Below, piece by piece: positions 1 to 13,100 of a stretch of DNA of 44,114 nt; position 1 is the stretch's first letter; the number at the start of each line of letters is the position of its first letter. A model generated the notes under the pieces. The model saw nothing but the letters and a program-made list of their open reading frames with translations. It did not search any database and was not told the DNA's origin. This DNA comes from Emmonsiellopsis sp. PD_33 (taxonomy: Eukaryota > Ascomycota > Eurotiomycetes > Onygenales > Ajellomycetaceae), in the NCBI GenBank assembly GCA_032988165.1, contig JANTQF010000300.1, positions 1 to 44,114 on the forward strand. Direction: 5' to 3'. The position numbers were made by a program, and so were the translations under genes.

Positions 1-3000
1 CTTGTTTCGAAGCGCCCGCAAAAGGTCTAGCATCTTGGATCCGGTATACTTCCGCTGCTTACCCAGGCTGTCTTTAAAATCCTTGGGCAATGACTTGAGA
101 AAGTCCATATCCAACCCCAAAACATCCGGAGCAACAGATTCCAGGCAGAGAAGCGCCGATGACGGAGGGTCGCGGGGTTCAAATTCGAAATGATCCGAAA
201 CATCGCATAGAAAGCCCAGACGCTCTGCGGGGGACCAAAAGAAAGGGTGCAGCATAACAGAGGTGGCGTCAGGGCTGGTGCGGTGTTAGTTTGGGCAAGG
301 GATGCTAAGTGCAACACGGGCTATAGAAGGTCAGTACTTACCGACGTCGAGGGTCCAGAGACAACATTTGTCTGATCAAATCGTCGGCCTCAAATGCATA
401 ATCCCCAAGCTTTTGTAAATCGTCTAAATTGTGGTATCCTTTTACTATATTCGCCTCGCGCATAAATTTCCCATCCTTATCGAACGGGTGGCCTCCTCTA
501 GTCAAAACATAGTAAAATACGCATCCGAGGGAGAATATATCAATGGCCCGTGTCGCCCTTCGGTTTGTTTGAGGGTCAACAACCGCCGGTTCGGAAGAAT
601 CAGCACTCTGGTTGTCCCACGTTCCGGGATTCGAGGCGGTTTGGTCATCGTCAACCAAGAGTTCTGGAGCACGCCAGCCAGATGTCCCAGCAGCATGCGC
701 TGTGGTGGCCCTAAATGAACTTTGGTTGTCTTCCAATTTCTTGCACAATCCGAAATCCGAAATGAGCATGCGTAGGGCGTTGGCGTTCGTTCGAAGTTTA
801 GGCGCGGCGACAAGGATATTTTGGGGTTTCAAGTCTCGATGGACAATCTTCAGCGAATGGAGGTATCGCACTCCTGCAGTTATCTGTCTCAAAATGTCTG
901 GGACATCTAATCCCCCATTGACGAGGGCAGGGTAGTCAAATGGCTTTTCCACGAGCTCTTGTAACGATGCAGGGCACAGCTCGAGTCCGATGTATAGAAA
1001 GCCTGCAGTTTGTTCCCGACAGAAATATCGAATCACGTTGTTGTGGTCATCGCTTTCCTGCAGCAAACCGACCTCATGAGACGCAATGTCGTAAAACTCC
1101 ACCAGCATCCTCTTAACGGCGACATCCCGGCCATCGAAAGACCCCTTGTAAACAACTGTCCCATGGCTGCCGTGTCCGAGAACTTTGTCGGTATGGACTT
1201 TCAATTGACCAATCCGAATGGACCCATCCATCTCCATCTTCTCGGTGGAAACAGTTCTCACAAGCTGATTCTCGGGTTCCAGCCTCGCAGGGGGTTGATT
1301 GTAGCTCCCATGGTCAGATGCCTGATCTGTTGGCTTTTTCCCTTCCGCGTCATCTGGCTGGTTCCTCTTACCGCGTTTATGCGCCACGCCACCCCTTCGG
1401 CCGCGACGAGTTTTTTTCTTCGTTTTTTCTGGGGTTTGGAGTAGAGAGATTTCTTCGACATCGTCATCATCCTCATTGTTACGAGGAGGCTCTTGTATCC
1501 TGACCCTAGGAGTAGAGGTGTCTTCATTTGAACCACGGGCTTTTGGTCGCGGCGTGGTATACCCACCCTCCCCAGGAGGTGGAATAGTGATGTCAACAGC
1601 ACGCTCTGGAGCAAAATTGATATCGACACCCTGAGACAGTGGAGACTTGTCATCCTCAAGATCGGCAGCGATGGGAGGAGTTGAGGTAACTATCGGGGTA
1701 GATGGCGTCGAAGAGATAGGTTTGCCGTTAATAGAAATGATATTCTTGAGGTCGAGTTTCTGTTTAGCAAGTTCCTGGAGGTTGTTGGAATTGAAGTACA
1801 GGAAGGTGCCAATGGCAAGAAGGACAAAGGTGACAATGACATCAACCACATTATCCCATCCTTTTCGGATAAGAACACCAGGCCTTATGCTTGGTTGGGG
1901 CGGCGACTTTGGTGGAACTCTCGCAATATCCCGAGGGGTGTCATTCGACCAATCCGCTGGCGGGCCAGAAATGCTAGGAATGGTACGTTGATACTTGCCA
2001 GAAGGCTCGTTGAGGGAGTGGACGCCAGCCAGGGCAGCACGTTGTTGAGCAAGGCTGTGGCTCATCAAAGGCTTTTCGGTCGCTAGATAGTCCTTCTCAT
2101 AGCATTCCGCCTGTCTAGCTCTTCCGGTCACGAGTGGGTAGGTCAATTCTGACATGGCATACCAACCACCGGTCTCGGTACAGTTGACGAAAACACGCGA
2201 ATCCCGGTCATTTGAACTGGATGAGCCAAAGTTGGGATCCGGCGGGTTGAGAGGTTGGGCAAGCAGAACGAGGGATGTATCAGGGGATTCGACGTTCACA
2301 GGGCGAGCAACATCGAAAACACGTGCTACTGGCGAAGTAAACTTCTGAGTATATCGCCGCCCGTCAACTTTCGAATGGTCAAACCCGAATATGACCCCAT
2401 CATGCATACTGTAGATATGACGGTCGTCCATTGTGCGAAAATATTGGCTTTGAAGGTCAACATCGCGGTTATTAGGGCCCCACTCCGAGTATTTTATAGT
2501 ACATATCGGATTACCCGTCTCGGTGTTTTGGATGGTCACCATATACTCGACACGGCCGAGAGTAAGAGTACCATTGGTTTCACAGTCATTGTCGTCTAGA
2601 ACCTCCAAATCATTGACCCGCCGGCAACCTTGTCCTGTCGCAGCTGAACCGCGAGAGCTAAAGACACGTAAAATTGCACCCGTACGAGCGTCAACAGTAT
2701 AAAGAGTGGTCTCCTTTCTCGCGGTGTATGTGACTGGGGGGTCAATTCCCGAATAGGGAGTCTCATCGACGAGGGCCTTGACGGTCAACCCTAGTTTTTG
2801 CAATCCTCCATTCGGTGCCTGATTGTAGATGTATAAGCTTCCGTCGCGACTGGGTTCTACAATCCAAAGAAAATCATCCTCTGGCTGTGTATCAGCAAAG
2901 CCAGAGCGGTTGGGTTCGTGGTAAATTGTTTCCACCATGGGGCTGCTGGGAACCTCGAGGGCCCAGCGAGCAGCTCCCGTCTTTCGATCCCTCGCGTGGA

Positions 3001-3373
3001 TAGTTCCATCGACGGTCGCCAGGAGGACAAAGTCCTCAACCTCCCAATCCTGCAAGGACCGCGCTTGGAGCTGCGGGACCGGACCATCATGGATGTTGGC
3101 CTGGGCAGGATGTGCTCGAACGGCGGGACCAGAGGCCGCCAGAGCCAAAGTTGCTACGGCGCTCGCATCGTTGGAGTTTGCGAGTGGGGGGACAGGGTGT
3201 TGTCGAGAATGCGTGTCTCGGAAATATGCGTGCGGAGTATCGATGTTGCGGGCGGAAGGGGAGGCATCGGGATGGGCGAGGGGCTGCTGCTGCGGAGCGG
3301 CCAGAAGAGGGAGAAGGAGAAGGGCGACACTGGTCGGAAAGGGGGAGCGGGCACCAGGCAGCCGCCAGAGCAT
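1..3373 (-). CDS. ire1: Ire1: unfolded-protein-response kinase/endoribonuclease (3' end outside window)
   Basis: ER stress sensor. The lumenal domain detects unfolded protein, and the cytosolic kinase-RNase splices the HAC1/hacA-type mRNA (family knowledge). The start at 3373 gives a hydrophobic signal peptide. The lumenal beta-propeller follows from about residue 105. One membrane helix lies near residues 509-527 (VVDVIVTFVLLAIG), then an acidic and basic linker. The kinase starts near residue 725, with the glycine loop GHGSHGT, VAVKR lysine, HRDLKPQN and SDFG motifs all present. Exon 1 ends at 342. A 67-bp intron (275-341, GTAAGT...CAG) joins it to a second exon that restores DPRRRPDA and continues through the KEN RNase domain (MLHPFFWSP, LGFLCDVSD). 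The gene runs off the left edge just after the ALRNK stretch, so the last RNase residues are missing. Upstream is a 1.3-kb gap to the neighbouring gene, which has the same orientation. Confidence 0.97.
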
Positions 3374-4708
3374 GGTGGAGGCCTACAATGCGGGCAACCG
3401 GCGGCCAATATTCTCCTGCGATGATGACGGACGTGGCAGCGATTGCGGGCCCGCAAGCGACATTAGAGGACACCCTCCGCTTCCTACTCCCGAGAGAGAG
3501 GGCAAGGACAAGCAAACACAGACAAAATGACAGGATTGATAGGGAGAGAGACGTTCCGGGAGGGCAAGGAAGCGAGCGCGCAAGGAAGGGCGGAGAATGA
3601 GCGGAAGACAGGGAGAAGAAGGGCGTGGAGAGGTTGGCGATGTCGACGCCAGCTGGAACAATGGGGATGTTGTGGGTGCTGACTCAGCTGTAACGTACGG
3701 CCCTTACTAGTGCGTACGTGTTCTGGACCACCGCCGAAACGCCAGCTGTCACAGCTGCGCGGCTTGTGCGACTCGTTTCATACCGGTCAGGTAATATCGC
3801 CGTCTGACTGTTACAGCGCCAAGCCTTGGACGGTTTTATTTAGAAACGGCTGTCGCTCACCGCCCTGAGCCTCCGATTTCTGCTGCTTCTCGTCGAAAGA
3901 TCAAGGCGGAGATGATGGATGATGGATGGTAGATCTAGATTCGGAGCATATATTCAGGCGCTGTGCCCGGCCAGTGGTGGTCTACTTACATACGCCGTTT
4001 AATGGCCATGGCTTCAATCTGAGAGGTCCCTATTTTACTATGAAACTGGACGAGACAGCGGCTGCTATGTTGCAGTTCTCCCAATATATATATTGGGCCG
4101 GGCAATAACGAAATCCTTCTTCACCCAAGTGCACCTTCGTCAGGAGACAGCGTTAGGAATCTAAATTGCCTGAGATTTTATCGACACTGTACCGGCCCAA
4201 AAAATGATGGAGTGATTCGATACTTGCATTCCCAGTGCCAGTCGATGCATGTATCCTGTGGCACATGCAACTCGATCCAACTCGACACAGAGTGGTTTCC
4301 CGGTGACCCCCTAACAAGTCGGTAGGCAGAATTGATATCACTTGATTATTTTATGCGCCAAATCTTAGAAGTTCGGGCTGGTGTTGGGGGAGACAAGAAA
4401 GTTGAAACAGGGATTGCCGTGCAACGTTGGGATAGAAAAATCAAGGAGTTACTGGAGTTTCAATTGAAACTAAATAGTTAATTTGAGGAGGTGCCCCCTC
4501 CTTCGAAAGGAATTCCATTTGCGGTCGGCTTTTTACGGCTCCTGGTCCCGCTTGCTGATCTACCTAGCAGAACTGCAAAGAGCGGACCGGGCCCAATCTG
4601 AGATCAATGTCATCATATTAACTATTCCTCTATTGGAAAAGACAACAGTATGCTTTTATTCGTATTCTAGACGGAGAGAAAAATATGGGGTAGAGGGGTA
4701 TTCGCTGT
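3374..4708. other. Intergenic region between ire1 and cct2
   Basis: No supported gene. The right part is the 3' flank of cct2 and the left part the 5' flank of ire1. It holds a 7-bp inverted repeat (ACGTACG at 3693-3699 with CGTACGT at 3713-3719), paired CAGCTG motifs near 3740-3760 and a short GATG microsatellite at 3911-3929. I cannot assign any of these to a known regulator. Confidence 0.5.
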
Positions 4709-6495
4709 TTACATGCGCTCGCGCTTCCGTGGAGCACTGCGGATGATGTTGTCTACCCGAAGGAGAAGCTGCAAGAGTTATGCATATCAGTAAGCTGTGC
4801 AGGAAGTGTAGGATGGAAGAATGAATAGGGGTTTGTACCTCTGCTGCCTCGGATGCCGACGACACCACTGCACGCTTCAACTTATAGCTCTCCACCACGC
4901 CTAGCTCACGCATATCCGCGATACCGCCGCCGGGTGTGAGTAGATCCAGACCTGAGCTCGTCATGCCATTGTTGATGGCTTGTCTCAATCTCGTGACAAG
5001 ATCGCTCGAGTCTAGGCCTGCATTATCCGCAAGAATGGTTGGTAGCTGTTTGAGAGCCTGAGCAAACGAATCCACGGCAATTTGTTTCTTTCCCGTGGTA
5101 TTCTGCGCAGTCTGTTCCACCGCCTTTGCCATCACCATTTCGGCACTTCCGCCACCTAATGTTACCTTTGGTTCTCGAACCGTCTGGGAAAGGACAGCCA
5201 GGGCATCATGTAGAGACCGCTCGGCTTCATCCAGCAGCTGTTCGGTAGCGCCGCGAAGCACGATAGTACAGGCTTGACCAGCTGCAACACCAGAGAATTT
5301 GATCAGAGTGTCTTCGCCAATAATAACCTCCTCAATAACATCACAATGCCCTAACTTCACCTGGTCCGGGTGGTCAAATGTAGACGCGATCTCTCCCCCA
5401 GTCACCAGCGCAAGTCGCTCAATTCCATCGAAATCGGCGTGCTCAATGGAAACAATACCGGCATCGGTAAAAAGCTGTTCTGGCCAGTTGTAAATGAGCT
5501 GTCGATTGACAAAGCAGTTGATCCCATGTGCCTTGATCTTTTCGACCTTTGCCCGCATCTTCTCTCTTTCTGCCTTCTCTAGCTCTGCCAATTTTCCTGT
5601 GCTCTCTACCTTGACACGAGCACCGAAAATTTTGATCTTGTCGGTATCCATGGCAGTATTCGCAACGAGGATTTTGGCGTTTTCGAGCCGCTTGGGCTGG
5701 TTCACGCCGATCTTTTTGTCGAGAATGAATCCCTCGTCTAGGTATGAGTCGCTTAATTTGCCGCCGGCCTTCTTGATAATTTGGATATGACTTAGATCGG
5801 TCGAGCCTTTTAGTCGTAGAACAGCATCGCAAGCTAGGTTTGCGAACTGGTCTCTGTCCTGGCTGAGGACTTTGGAACTCAGGGTTGTCCGGGCGATCGC
5901 GTGTAGGTCCTTTCGAAAAGCGACAGGGTCTTTGCTGTTGTTGACTGCAGTCTTTTCCAAGGCCTCTAGGGCAGCACGACTGGCGATTCTATAGCCTTCG
6001 ATGATGGTTTGGGGGTGTATTTTCCGCTCGACAAGCTTCTCCGCCTCTCTCAACAGCTCCGCAGCCAGAACAGTAACTGACGTTGTTCCATCTCCAACCT
6101 CGTCGTCCTGTACCTTCGAGATATTGACGAGGACCTTGGCGGCCGCGTTGTCGAGAGCTATGGCTTTGAGGATGGTGGCACCGTCATTTGTAACCATTAT
6201 TTCACCCGTGGAGCTGCTTGGTTGTTAGACATCGCCTTTGTTGACATGCCCCGCAGATGGGCGGAATGGGCTGGTGACCTACGCTGACTGCAAGATTTTG
6301 TCCATTCCCTTGGGCCCAAGCGTGCTCTTCACAAGGTCACCAACTGCAATCGCGCCGACAAAGGCGGACAACCGGGCATTTTCGCCTTTCTCCTCTGTGA
6401 CATCGTCGGCGAAAATCTGAGTGGGATTATTCGACGCCTATCACCGTCAGCAGCGAAACCAAGAACGAAAGCAGAAGAATAGCGGAACATACCAT
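4709..6495 (-). CDS. cct2: CCT-beta, TCP-1 chaperonin subunit 2
   Basis: Subunit of the cytosolic TRiC/CCT double-ring chaperonin, which folds actin, tubulin and WD40 proteins in an ATP-dependent cycle. Four exons give 530 residues, the usual length: ATG alone at 6493-6495, then 6283-6437, 4839-6213 and 4709-4768. The introns are 6438-6492, 6214-6282 and 4769-4838, all with GT...AG ends, and all phases agree. Visible motifs are QIFADDVTEEKGENARLSAFVGAIAVGDLVKSTLGPKGMDKIL at the N-terminus, VTNDGATIL, the ATPase motif VGDGTTSV and GGGSAEM. The C-terminal exon encodes LLLRVDNIIRSAPRKRERM, typical of the beta subunit. Splitting the initiator ATG from the body by an intron hides the true N-terminus from simple ORF calling. 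Its divergent neighbour is a WD40-cyclophilin, and WD40 proteins are classic CCT clients, though the adjacency may be chance. Confidence 0.97.
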
Positions 6496-6754
6496 GATGG
6501 GGGGGAAGAACAGCAGACTCAAGTGCTCTGGGCTGCTGGGCTGGAGGGTTGGAGGGGTTGCAAGGGGGCTGCAACAACGGAGTGGGAGTGGGTTTTGATA
6601 TCAAAAGTTCCACGAGGGCGGATGGCCCTATTCCCAAAAGGCAAGTCAGGTGGTCCGAGCTTCTCTCGCAGCGACCCCAACATCCAACCTCACCGCGCCG
6701 GCTCCGAGCAACTCTCCACCAACAACGTTTGCATTGGACATATAACGCGGTAAT
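6496..6754. promoter_or_regulatory. Divergent promoter region cct2 / WD40-cyclophilin
   Basis: Only 259 bp separate the two divergent start codons, so both 5' UTRs and promoters must lie here or reach into the neighbouring gene. The region has a G-rich tract near 6501-6560 and no convincing TATA box. I found no clear heat-shock element. Confidence 0.6.
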
Positions 6755-8780
6755 ATGGCGGACAGAGAAGAAGAAGAACAAGTTAGAAGACCAGCTTCAA
6801 ATAAACGGTCCCACTCGCAGCTTGCGGATGCACAAGGACTCGGTTTGCCATATCCCATCTCCCTGGCTGTGTGTATCATGGGCGAATAGCTAATGGTTCT
6901 AATCGATAGATGAAGAGTCGTCTTCAGAAGACGACTTTGGACCTGCTCTGCCGTCCGCTGTCCCGAAAAAGAAGCGGCGAAAGCTTCCTTACGAGAAGGT
7001 CTATGTCAATGCTCTGCCCGTTTCTCCGCGATATTCGAAGTCCTTGATGCACAAAGACCAGCTTTCTTTCGTTACCATAACCCCCCACACCGATTTCCTG
7101 ATAACAAGCTCTGTCGATGGAGTGGTCAAATTTTGGAAAAAGATGCCTGTGGGCGTGGAGTTTGTCAAGGAATTCCGCGCTCATTCTGGAGAGTTGAAGG
7201 GGGTGAGTGTGAGCTCGGATGGGAGGAGTTTCGCAACGGTCGGGGCGGACAATACGGTTAAAATATTCGATGTTATTACGTTTGGTACGAGTTCCATCCC
7301 TTTTCGGTTGTTGAACGAATAGTGGACTTCTGGAACCTAATGCGTCTTAGACCTGTTGGCCATACTCACCTTGAACTATGTTCCAAGATGCGTGTGCTGG
7401 GTGCATCGTCGCGGTGCATCATTACCGCTGTTGGCTGTAACAAGCGAGTCCGACAATAAAATATTCATCTATGACGGACGGGGAGAAAATCAACAACCGC
7501 TGCACACCCTGACCTCCATCCATCGCTTTCCGGTAGTTGCGATGGCATTCAACGACCCATACGACTGTGTCATCTCTGCTGACGAGACTGGCATGCTCGA
7601 ATACTGGCGACCAAGCGGCTCCTTTGAAAAGCCCGCGAGTGTCTTCGAGCTAAAGTCTTCAACTAACCTTTTCATTTTCAAAAAATCTAAATCCACGCCG
7701 TCCTCTATCACGCTATCTCCGTCGGGCCACCAGTTCGCTACTTTTTCGTTTCCAGACCGACAAGTTAGAATATTTGATTTTCCTACAGGCAAATTATATC
7801 GGTCCTACGATGAATCAATTACGACGCTTACGGAAATGCAGCAGGCGGGCACCGCACTTTACAAGCTTGAGGAAGTCGAGTTTGGCCGCAGGATAGCAGT
7901 CGAACGAGGACTTGAGAACGACGCCACCATTCCTAAAGTCAACGTAATATTCGACGAGTCAGGGCATTTCGTGATGTACGGATCCGTGATGGGTATAAAA
8001 TGCATCAACACATTTACCAATCGAGTTGTTCGAGTATTTGGCAAAGATGAGCCATTTCGTGCTCTTAACCTTGCCGTCTACCAAGGCCAACCGCAGAAAA
8101 AGGGCGTTGTGACGGTTTCTATGGCCGCCAGTTCCAACCCGTTGCTACAAGAGGCCGAAGAACGCGATCCAATGCTGATTAGCACTGGCTTCGCCAAGGT
8201 CCGCTTCTACCTTTTTACGAATGAAACCGAAGTGTCAAAGTCGAGCCGAGATGTCCAAAATGAAAAGCCCGTGGGAACGCGTGAAGACGCTGCCGCAGCA
8301 GCGGCAAAGCCTGCTGAAACAGGCACCTCAGCTGTCCTCCATACCACTCTGGGTGATATCCACCTAAGACTTTTCCCATCAGCGGCGCCTAAGACTGTCG
8401 AGAATTTTGTCACGCACGCACGCAATGGCTACTACAACAACACCATATTCCATCGAGTAATTCGAAAATTCATGATCCAAGCTGGCGACCCGCTTGGAGA
8501 TGGCACAGGTGGTGAATCAATTTGGGGCGGCGAGTTCGAAGACGAATTTTCGACGCTCCGTCACGACAAGCCGTATACGTTATCCATGGCGAACGCAGGA
8601 CCAAACACGAATGGAAGCCAGTTTTTTATCACAACGGAGAAGACACCATGGCTTGACGGTCGTCACACAATATTTGGACGGGCTGTCAAGGGACTGGATG
8701 TGGTTCACAAAATCGAAAATGTTAAGACATACAAGGAAAAACCAGAAGAGGACGTGAAGATCGTTAGTATTAGTGTTTAG
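6755..8780 (+). CDS. WD40-repeat cyclophilin (PPWD1 type peptidyl-prolyl isomerase)
   Basis: Nuclear prolyl isomerase of the PPWD1 family, associated with spliceosomes in other eukaryotes. Three exons (6755-6842, 6910-7284, 7351-8780) give 630 residues. Intron 2 (GTACGA...TTAG) is secure. Intron 1 uses a weak donor (GTTTGC), so residues 28-30 are slightly uncertain. The N-terminus is acidic and basic (EESSSEDD, KKKRRK, a likely nuclear signal). WD40 blades run from about residue 60 to 430 (ITSSVDGVVKFW, FATVGADNTVKIFD, VISADETGMLEYW). The C-terminal cyclophilin domain (about 475-630) keeps the active-site signatures FHRVIRKFMIQAGD, GSQFFIT and the cyclosporin-contact Trp in WLDGRHTIFG, so it should be catalytically competent. 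It is convergent with the next gene. Confidence 0.95.
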
Positions 8781-9233
8781 TGAAATCTATGGGCTTCCTG
8801 ATAGTGCTCTTCTCGAAGTAGAAACTCCACAGGAAAAAAAAAAAAAATGAATGTCCAAGCTCAGTCTTTTGGTTAAACTTATCGTATGCCCTTGCATGCT
8901 GGCTACAATCGGCCGACAGGCTATTCAATATGGGATCATGATATGATTTTTCAATGGATCCTCTCCAAGCGAAATGAAATCCGCCACGAGTATGCGGTTG
9001 TATATGTTTCTGTAATTCGTTGGGAGATGGAAGGTATGGGATAAAATTGGAATCCAATCTTTTGCGTCCTGTAGTGCGGGAGGGGAAGGGAGCTCCGACA
9101 ACGGTCTGTTGCACGCCAACTCCTAGCCTGAAAGTACGCTCATTATGGGTTTGACGCCACACACTCACACACACACACTCTCTCTTTTTCCCCTTGTTCA
9201 AAATCATATCGGCTCGGTTCCTTGCCTGGCTCC
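8781..9233. other. Convergent 3' intergenic region with simple repeats
   Basis: Shared 3' flank of two converging genes. It contains a 13-base A run at 8834-8846 and a CA/CT microsatellite at about 9157-9190. I see no gene. Confidence 0.7.
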
Positions 9234-10165
9234 TCATAAGTCCCTGCTGGTATGGGGGGGAGGTGTAAATTGGCCTGATTCAACCCGACTTGGTGTACCG
9301 GCTATTGGTACAGGATCGTGACGGTCTCCAAGATCCCACCCGCGCGTGTGGGCTAGATGTTGTTGTGGACCCCATTTATCATCTCCTAGTGCTTGAGCCA
9401 CTAGATTGGTTGATGTTGGTCCGCGGCTGTGTGGGCCGCCGCCGTTTGAGTTAGTTACGGGTGGTTGGATGGGTGGAATGGGCGGTTGGTTCGATTGAGT
9501 ACGACCATATCGACGTTTTAGATATATTAGGAGAAGAGTCAAGGCGGCGAATCCAATAACCAGGGCAATTATCATCACCACCCATCTCCAGTGAGTCGAA
9601 AACCTAAGATGGGTTTAGTTTTGAGGTAATTTGTTCTTCTTCGGGCATGGGGGAATTGATCCATGCAAGGGCAGACCACTTCCAGTGGGAAGATATCGGG
9701 ACGAATGCAAACCAAGGGTTAGACGTACCAATTTTGGGGAGGATCATAGGTAATCCTGGAAGATCCGACGGTGCTAGCTGAACCGGCACCAGAAGTTGCT
9801 GTTTGTTTCGAATTCGGGTCCGACTTTGAAGTCGACTTGGTGGGTGTGGGTTTTCCCACTGAGCAGAGCCCTGCATACCACTGCTGCAGCGTAACCAGAT
9901 CCGCCGGCGAGGGGCAGACGGCATCACAAATGCCGTTAGGCGACCCGTGAAGGACTTGCAGCAATGCCGATTGGCAAAAGCATGATGTGAAGGTAGCTTG
10001 GTTTGTCACGGGCGCGGCTGGAGGGACACAGTTGACCTGAGCCTCCTTTAGAAGAGGACACTCCACGGCGCATGCTGGAAAAGTCGCCGAGCCAGCCGCT
10101 GGTACCAGAGTCTGAGATACCACTGACGAAACAGACAGCGCGAGGAGAACGAGAAATTTGGCCAT
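9234..10165 (-). CDS. CFEM-like cysteine-rich secreted/membrane protein
   Basis: Two exons (9729-10165 and 9234-9603, intron 9604-9728, GTACGT...TAG) give 268 residues. A signal peptide (MAKFLVLLALSVSSVVSQ) is followed by eight cysteines in CFEM-like spacing: CAVEC, a single C, CFC, CDAVC, and a last C 16 residues later. CFEM proteins are fungal surface proteins, several of which bind haem or act in host contact or wall structure. The aspartate that normally precedes the CxC pair is not seen (TNQATFTSCFC). Instead of a GPI signal there is a Ser/Thr-rich stalk, one membrane helix (VVMIIALVIGFAALTLLLIYL) and a proline-rich cytosolic tail, which looks more like a receptor or wall-sensor layout. 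Function is not established. Confidence 0.85.
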
Positions 10166-13100
10166 CGCGCAATTCCCTTGATAGCGCCCGAGGGACTGGG
10201 TTGAAGATTGGAATGATGGTAGGCTGCTGGCTGAGAGGGATGTAGAAATTGCCCTGGTAGAGTTCGCGCGCGGTGTCTGTGTAGCGTCAGAGTTGGTTTG
10301 GTATGGAAGATGGTGGGCGGATAGTGCAACCCGCCAAGGGTTGGGATGGCAGAGGATTTCAGTATAAAGGCATGATTAAAATCAGACGCATCGAATGAAA
10401 CGAATGGACGGCCAAATTTGCCTCCAGCAAAGTGAGGGTTAGGAAGCGCGCGGAAGCCGTGGTCGATGACGATGTTGGAGACGGAAACCTTCTGGCAAGC
10501 GCAAAAAGAAAAAAAAAAGGGAAAAAAAGAGAGAAGGGGGGAAATAAAGAGGAAAAGCCGGCAATTCAAGAGACGAGCATTAATTTGCATTTAATGCTGA
10601 ACATTTTCCGGCCATTCCTTTTTGTCCCTGGTGGGTTGCAAAAACACTGCGCACAAAGCATGATGGCGTGAGACATTATCTATCTTAGACCCATTGATGG
10701 GCCGGGAGGCCCGCCAGGGTCCGGATAGCAATGTTAGGATGTTGGAATCCCTTATTTTGTCATTTTACCATCTTCTTTGCTAACAATTCCTTCTTTCTCC
10801 TTTGTGCATGCGCGTTGGAGAAATTCAGTAAAAAGTTAGTAACAAATTCACCAATCTGGGGTTTTGTGGGTTTTTTCAACTTTTGTCCAGGCAGTTGTGC
10901 TTCTTGTTTCTTTCCAAGAAACCCACAGCCGGCCAGCTCACAACTGATGAGGTGGCAGTCTAGAACACAATTGGTTGGCTCCCGTTCCATCATCAGGTAA
11001 AAGTGGGTTGGGCTGCCGTACTAACAGCCGTCCATGGATGCTTGGCTGTCCTCGCTGTGTTTATAAAAGTTTAAAAGTGAAAGGGGATTTGGGGAACTGT
11101 TTATCAGTTGCCTTCCCCAACAGCATGGGAAGAGGTACGCATGAGAGACCTGGCCACAGAATAACAGCTGTGGATGCCACCCCGTCAAAGAGCGGAATCA
11201 CCTTGTATAGCATGGTCGGCCATCCTTGCGCCAGTGCTGGTCATCACGTCTATTTACATGTCCAAACCAGCGATTAGGAATCCTCGGTTTACTCGTCCAC
11301 TGGGTTATGGCGGCATGGTTGAGTGTAAAACGAAGAAAATGAAGCCGGCCAGCGGTGGACGAGGCACCTGCGAGAGGGAAGCAAAGGAGAAATTTGTGAC
11401 ATTCCCGCACGAAATTGGTCAAAGATTGCCCAACAGTGCTCCTTTTAATTGGTTTGTGGGTATCGGTTGAGCAAAGAGTTTCATCACCACACAGGGAATA
11501 AAGATGGCATCAAAATACCGCGGCATAATTTACTCAGGCGGCATACGATCTAAGTTTGGCAGGAAACGGGCTCGAATGTTTTCTGTGGAAGCATCGAGAG
11601 AGGTCAAAGGGTGTTGATATTTCCCGGATGGTATTGCCTGCAGCTCTGTCAAGGATGAGGGGAGCTGTAAAGGGTTTATCTAACCATTTAAAACGAATAA
11701 CTATCACCATCAGCCCGATCAGGGGAAATGCGTAAGGCGCCTCGGGCGTGGGGTACCGGGGGGAGGTTTGCGGTCGGCGCTTATATTAGGCTTCAACGGA
11801 CAATCCAGATGGACAGGGGAATAGGCGGACTTGAATTCCAGATGGACTGGCGAACGTCACAAATAGGCTTCTTGCAAAAACATATAGTGGATTGGAGAGT
11901 AATGATTTTCAACATCCTGGCTGTGGGTGGGTTTTAGAAGCATCGGGCTTCACGAACACGACGTCCACGGGAAGAGTAATAGCAGTCTACGCCGTAGAGA
12001 GAGCGGGAATAATGACCGGATAAACCCCTCCCTCTCTATAGGTCTCTCGTTGAGATATTTGAACCCTTATCAGTAGACCACGTGGGAGGAATATCCCTTG
12101 CTGCATGGGTTCCGAGTCGCACACGGCGCACAGTGCTCTGTCAGTGTCAGAGATGCAGCGGGACTGGGATGAGAAGCATCTGGATCGCGATGCGGGATTG
12201 CCAAGCAGGCAACGCATACTCTTTCGCCTCACAAAATGGATGCTGGGGCGATTCCATTGTAGGAGCATTGTGGTTTTTCGTCCTGGGCAGAAACGGGCGA
12301 TAGAACTGGCACAAAGTAACCACCATCAATCAACCTTGCAAGGGCAGCGGAAGAGAGATCTCGCGGCACGAGTACGTGGAAGATGTATGTGATGATTGTT
12401 ACTCTGCCGCGGCAACGTCGCTCTCCTCTGTGGCGCAAGCCATGTAAACATGTGCGTAAATAGATGTATGTACTCCGTATGTAATCTTGTCCTGAATGGG
12501 GCATATCTGCTCCGTTATCCAAGTTTCTAGATGGCAAATCTTGATAACGACAAAAGTTAAAGGAACCAGGTCTGGCTCCTGTGTCGGCGTGAACTAGCTT
12601 TCTGGGCCAGCCAGGGAGGATTTTCTTGGGTCGTATGCCCAGAAATAATCTCCTCTTCGGGTTGATAACATTCGGCTGCCTTGTTTGAAGCGGATATCAG
12701 ATGGCTTAACCGCGCCCTTACACTCCAACAACGCAGATGCGAGGGTCCGTCCAAAGATGGAGGAAAGCAGTAGCTGATGTAAGGTTAAGGGCCCGGTTAA
12801 CTACACTGGTTAGTTAATTATAATGCTCTCCGCCAACTTTTGACTCATGAACTGTATCCTCTGTTTCTATCGTCTCTCACAACGCACCCTCAGCCTGCGA
12901 AACAGAAACAAACTTCCGCACCCCACAGCTTGGGACTCTGGTTCAAGTTGTAACGATGTGCGGAGTTTGGCTCCATGTAACCCAAGCCGTCTCTTGTTTT
13001 CTGGGCACGACCCGCCCATGGTCTCCGTCCACTCGCTAGGCCATATCAAGCAGCACGACCGGAAAATCCTAATGTTGAGAACTGGAAGGATCACGGCGTG

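Noticed and set aside
2918..3530. Plus-strand open frames of 140-200 codons opposite the 5' end of ire1
   Set aside because: They are antisense shadows of the GC-rich signal-peptide and lumenal coding region, with no domain and biased composition.
8770..9237. Minus-strand 155-codon frame between the cyclophilin and the CFEM-like gene
   Set aside because: It reads through the poly-A run and the CA/CT microsatellite, giving low-complexity protein with no recognisable motif.
10048..10590. Minus-strand 180-codon frame overlapping the CFEM-like start
   Set aside because: It uses a different frame of the CFEM gene and a homopurine tract, and it lacks any domain.
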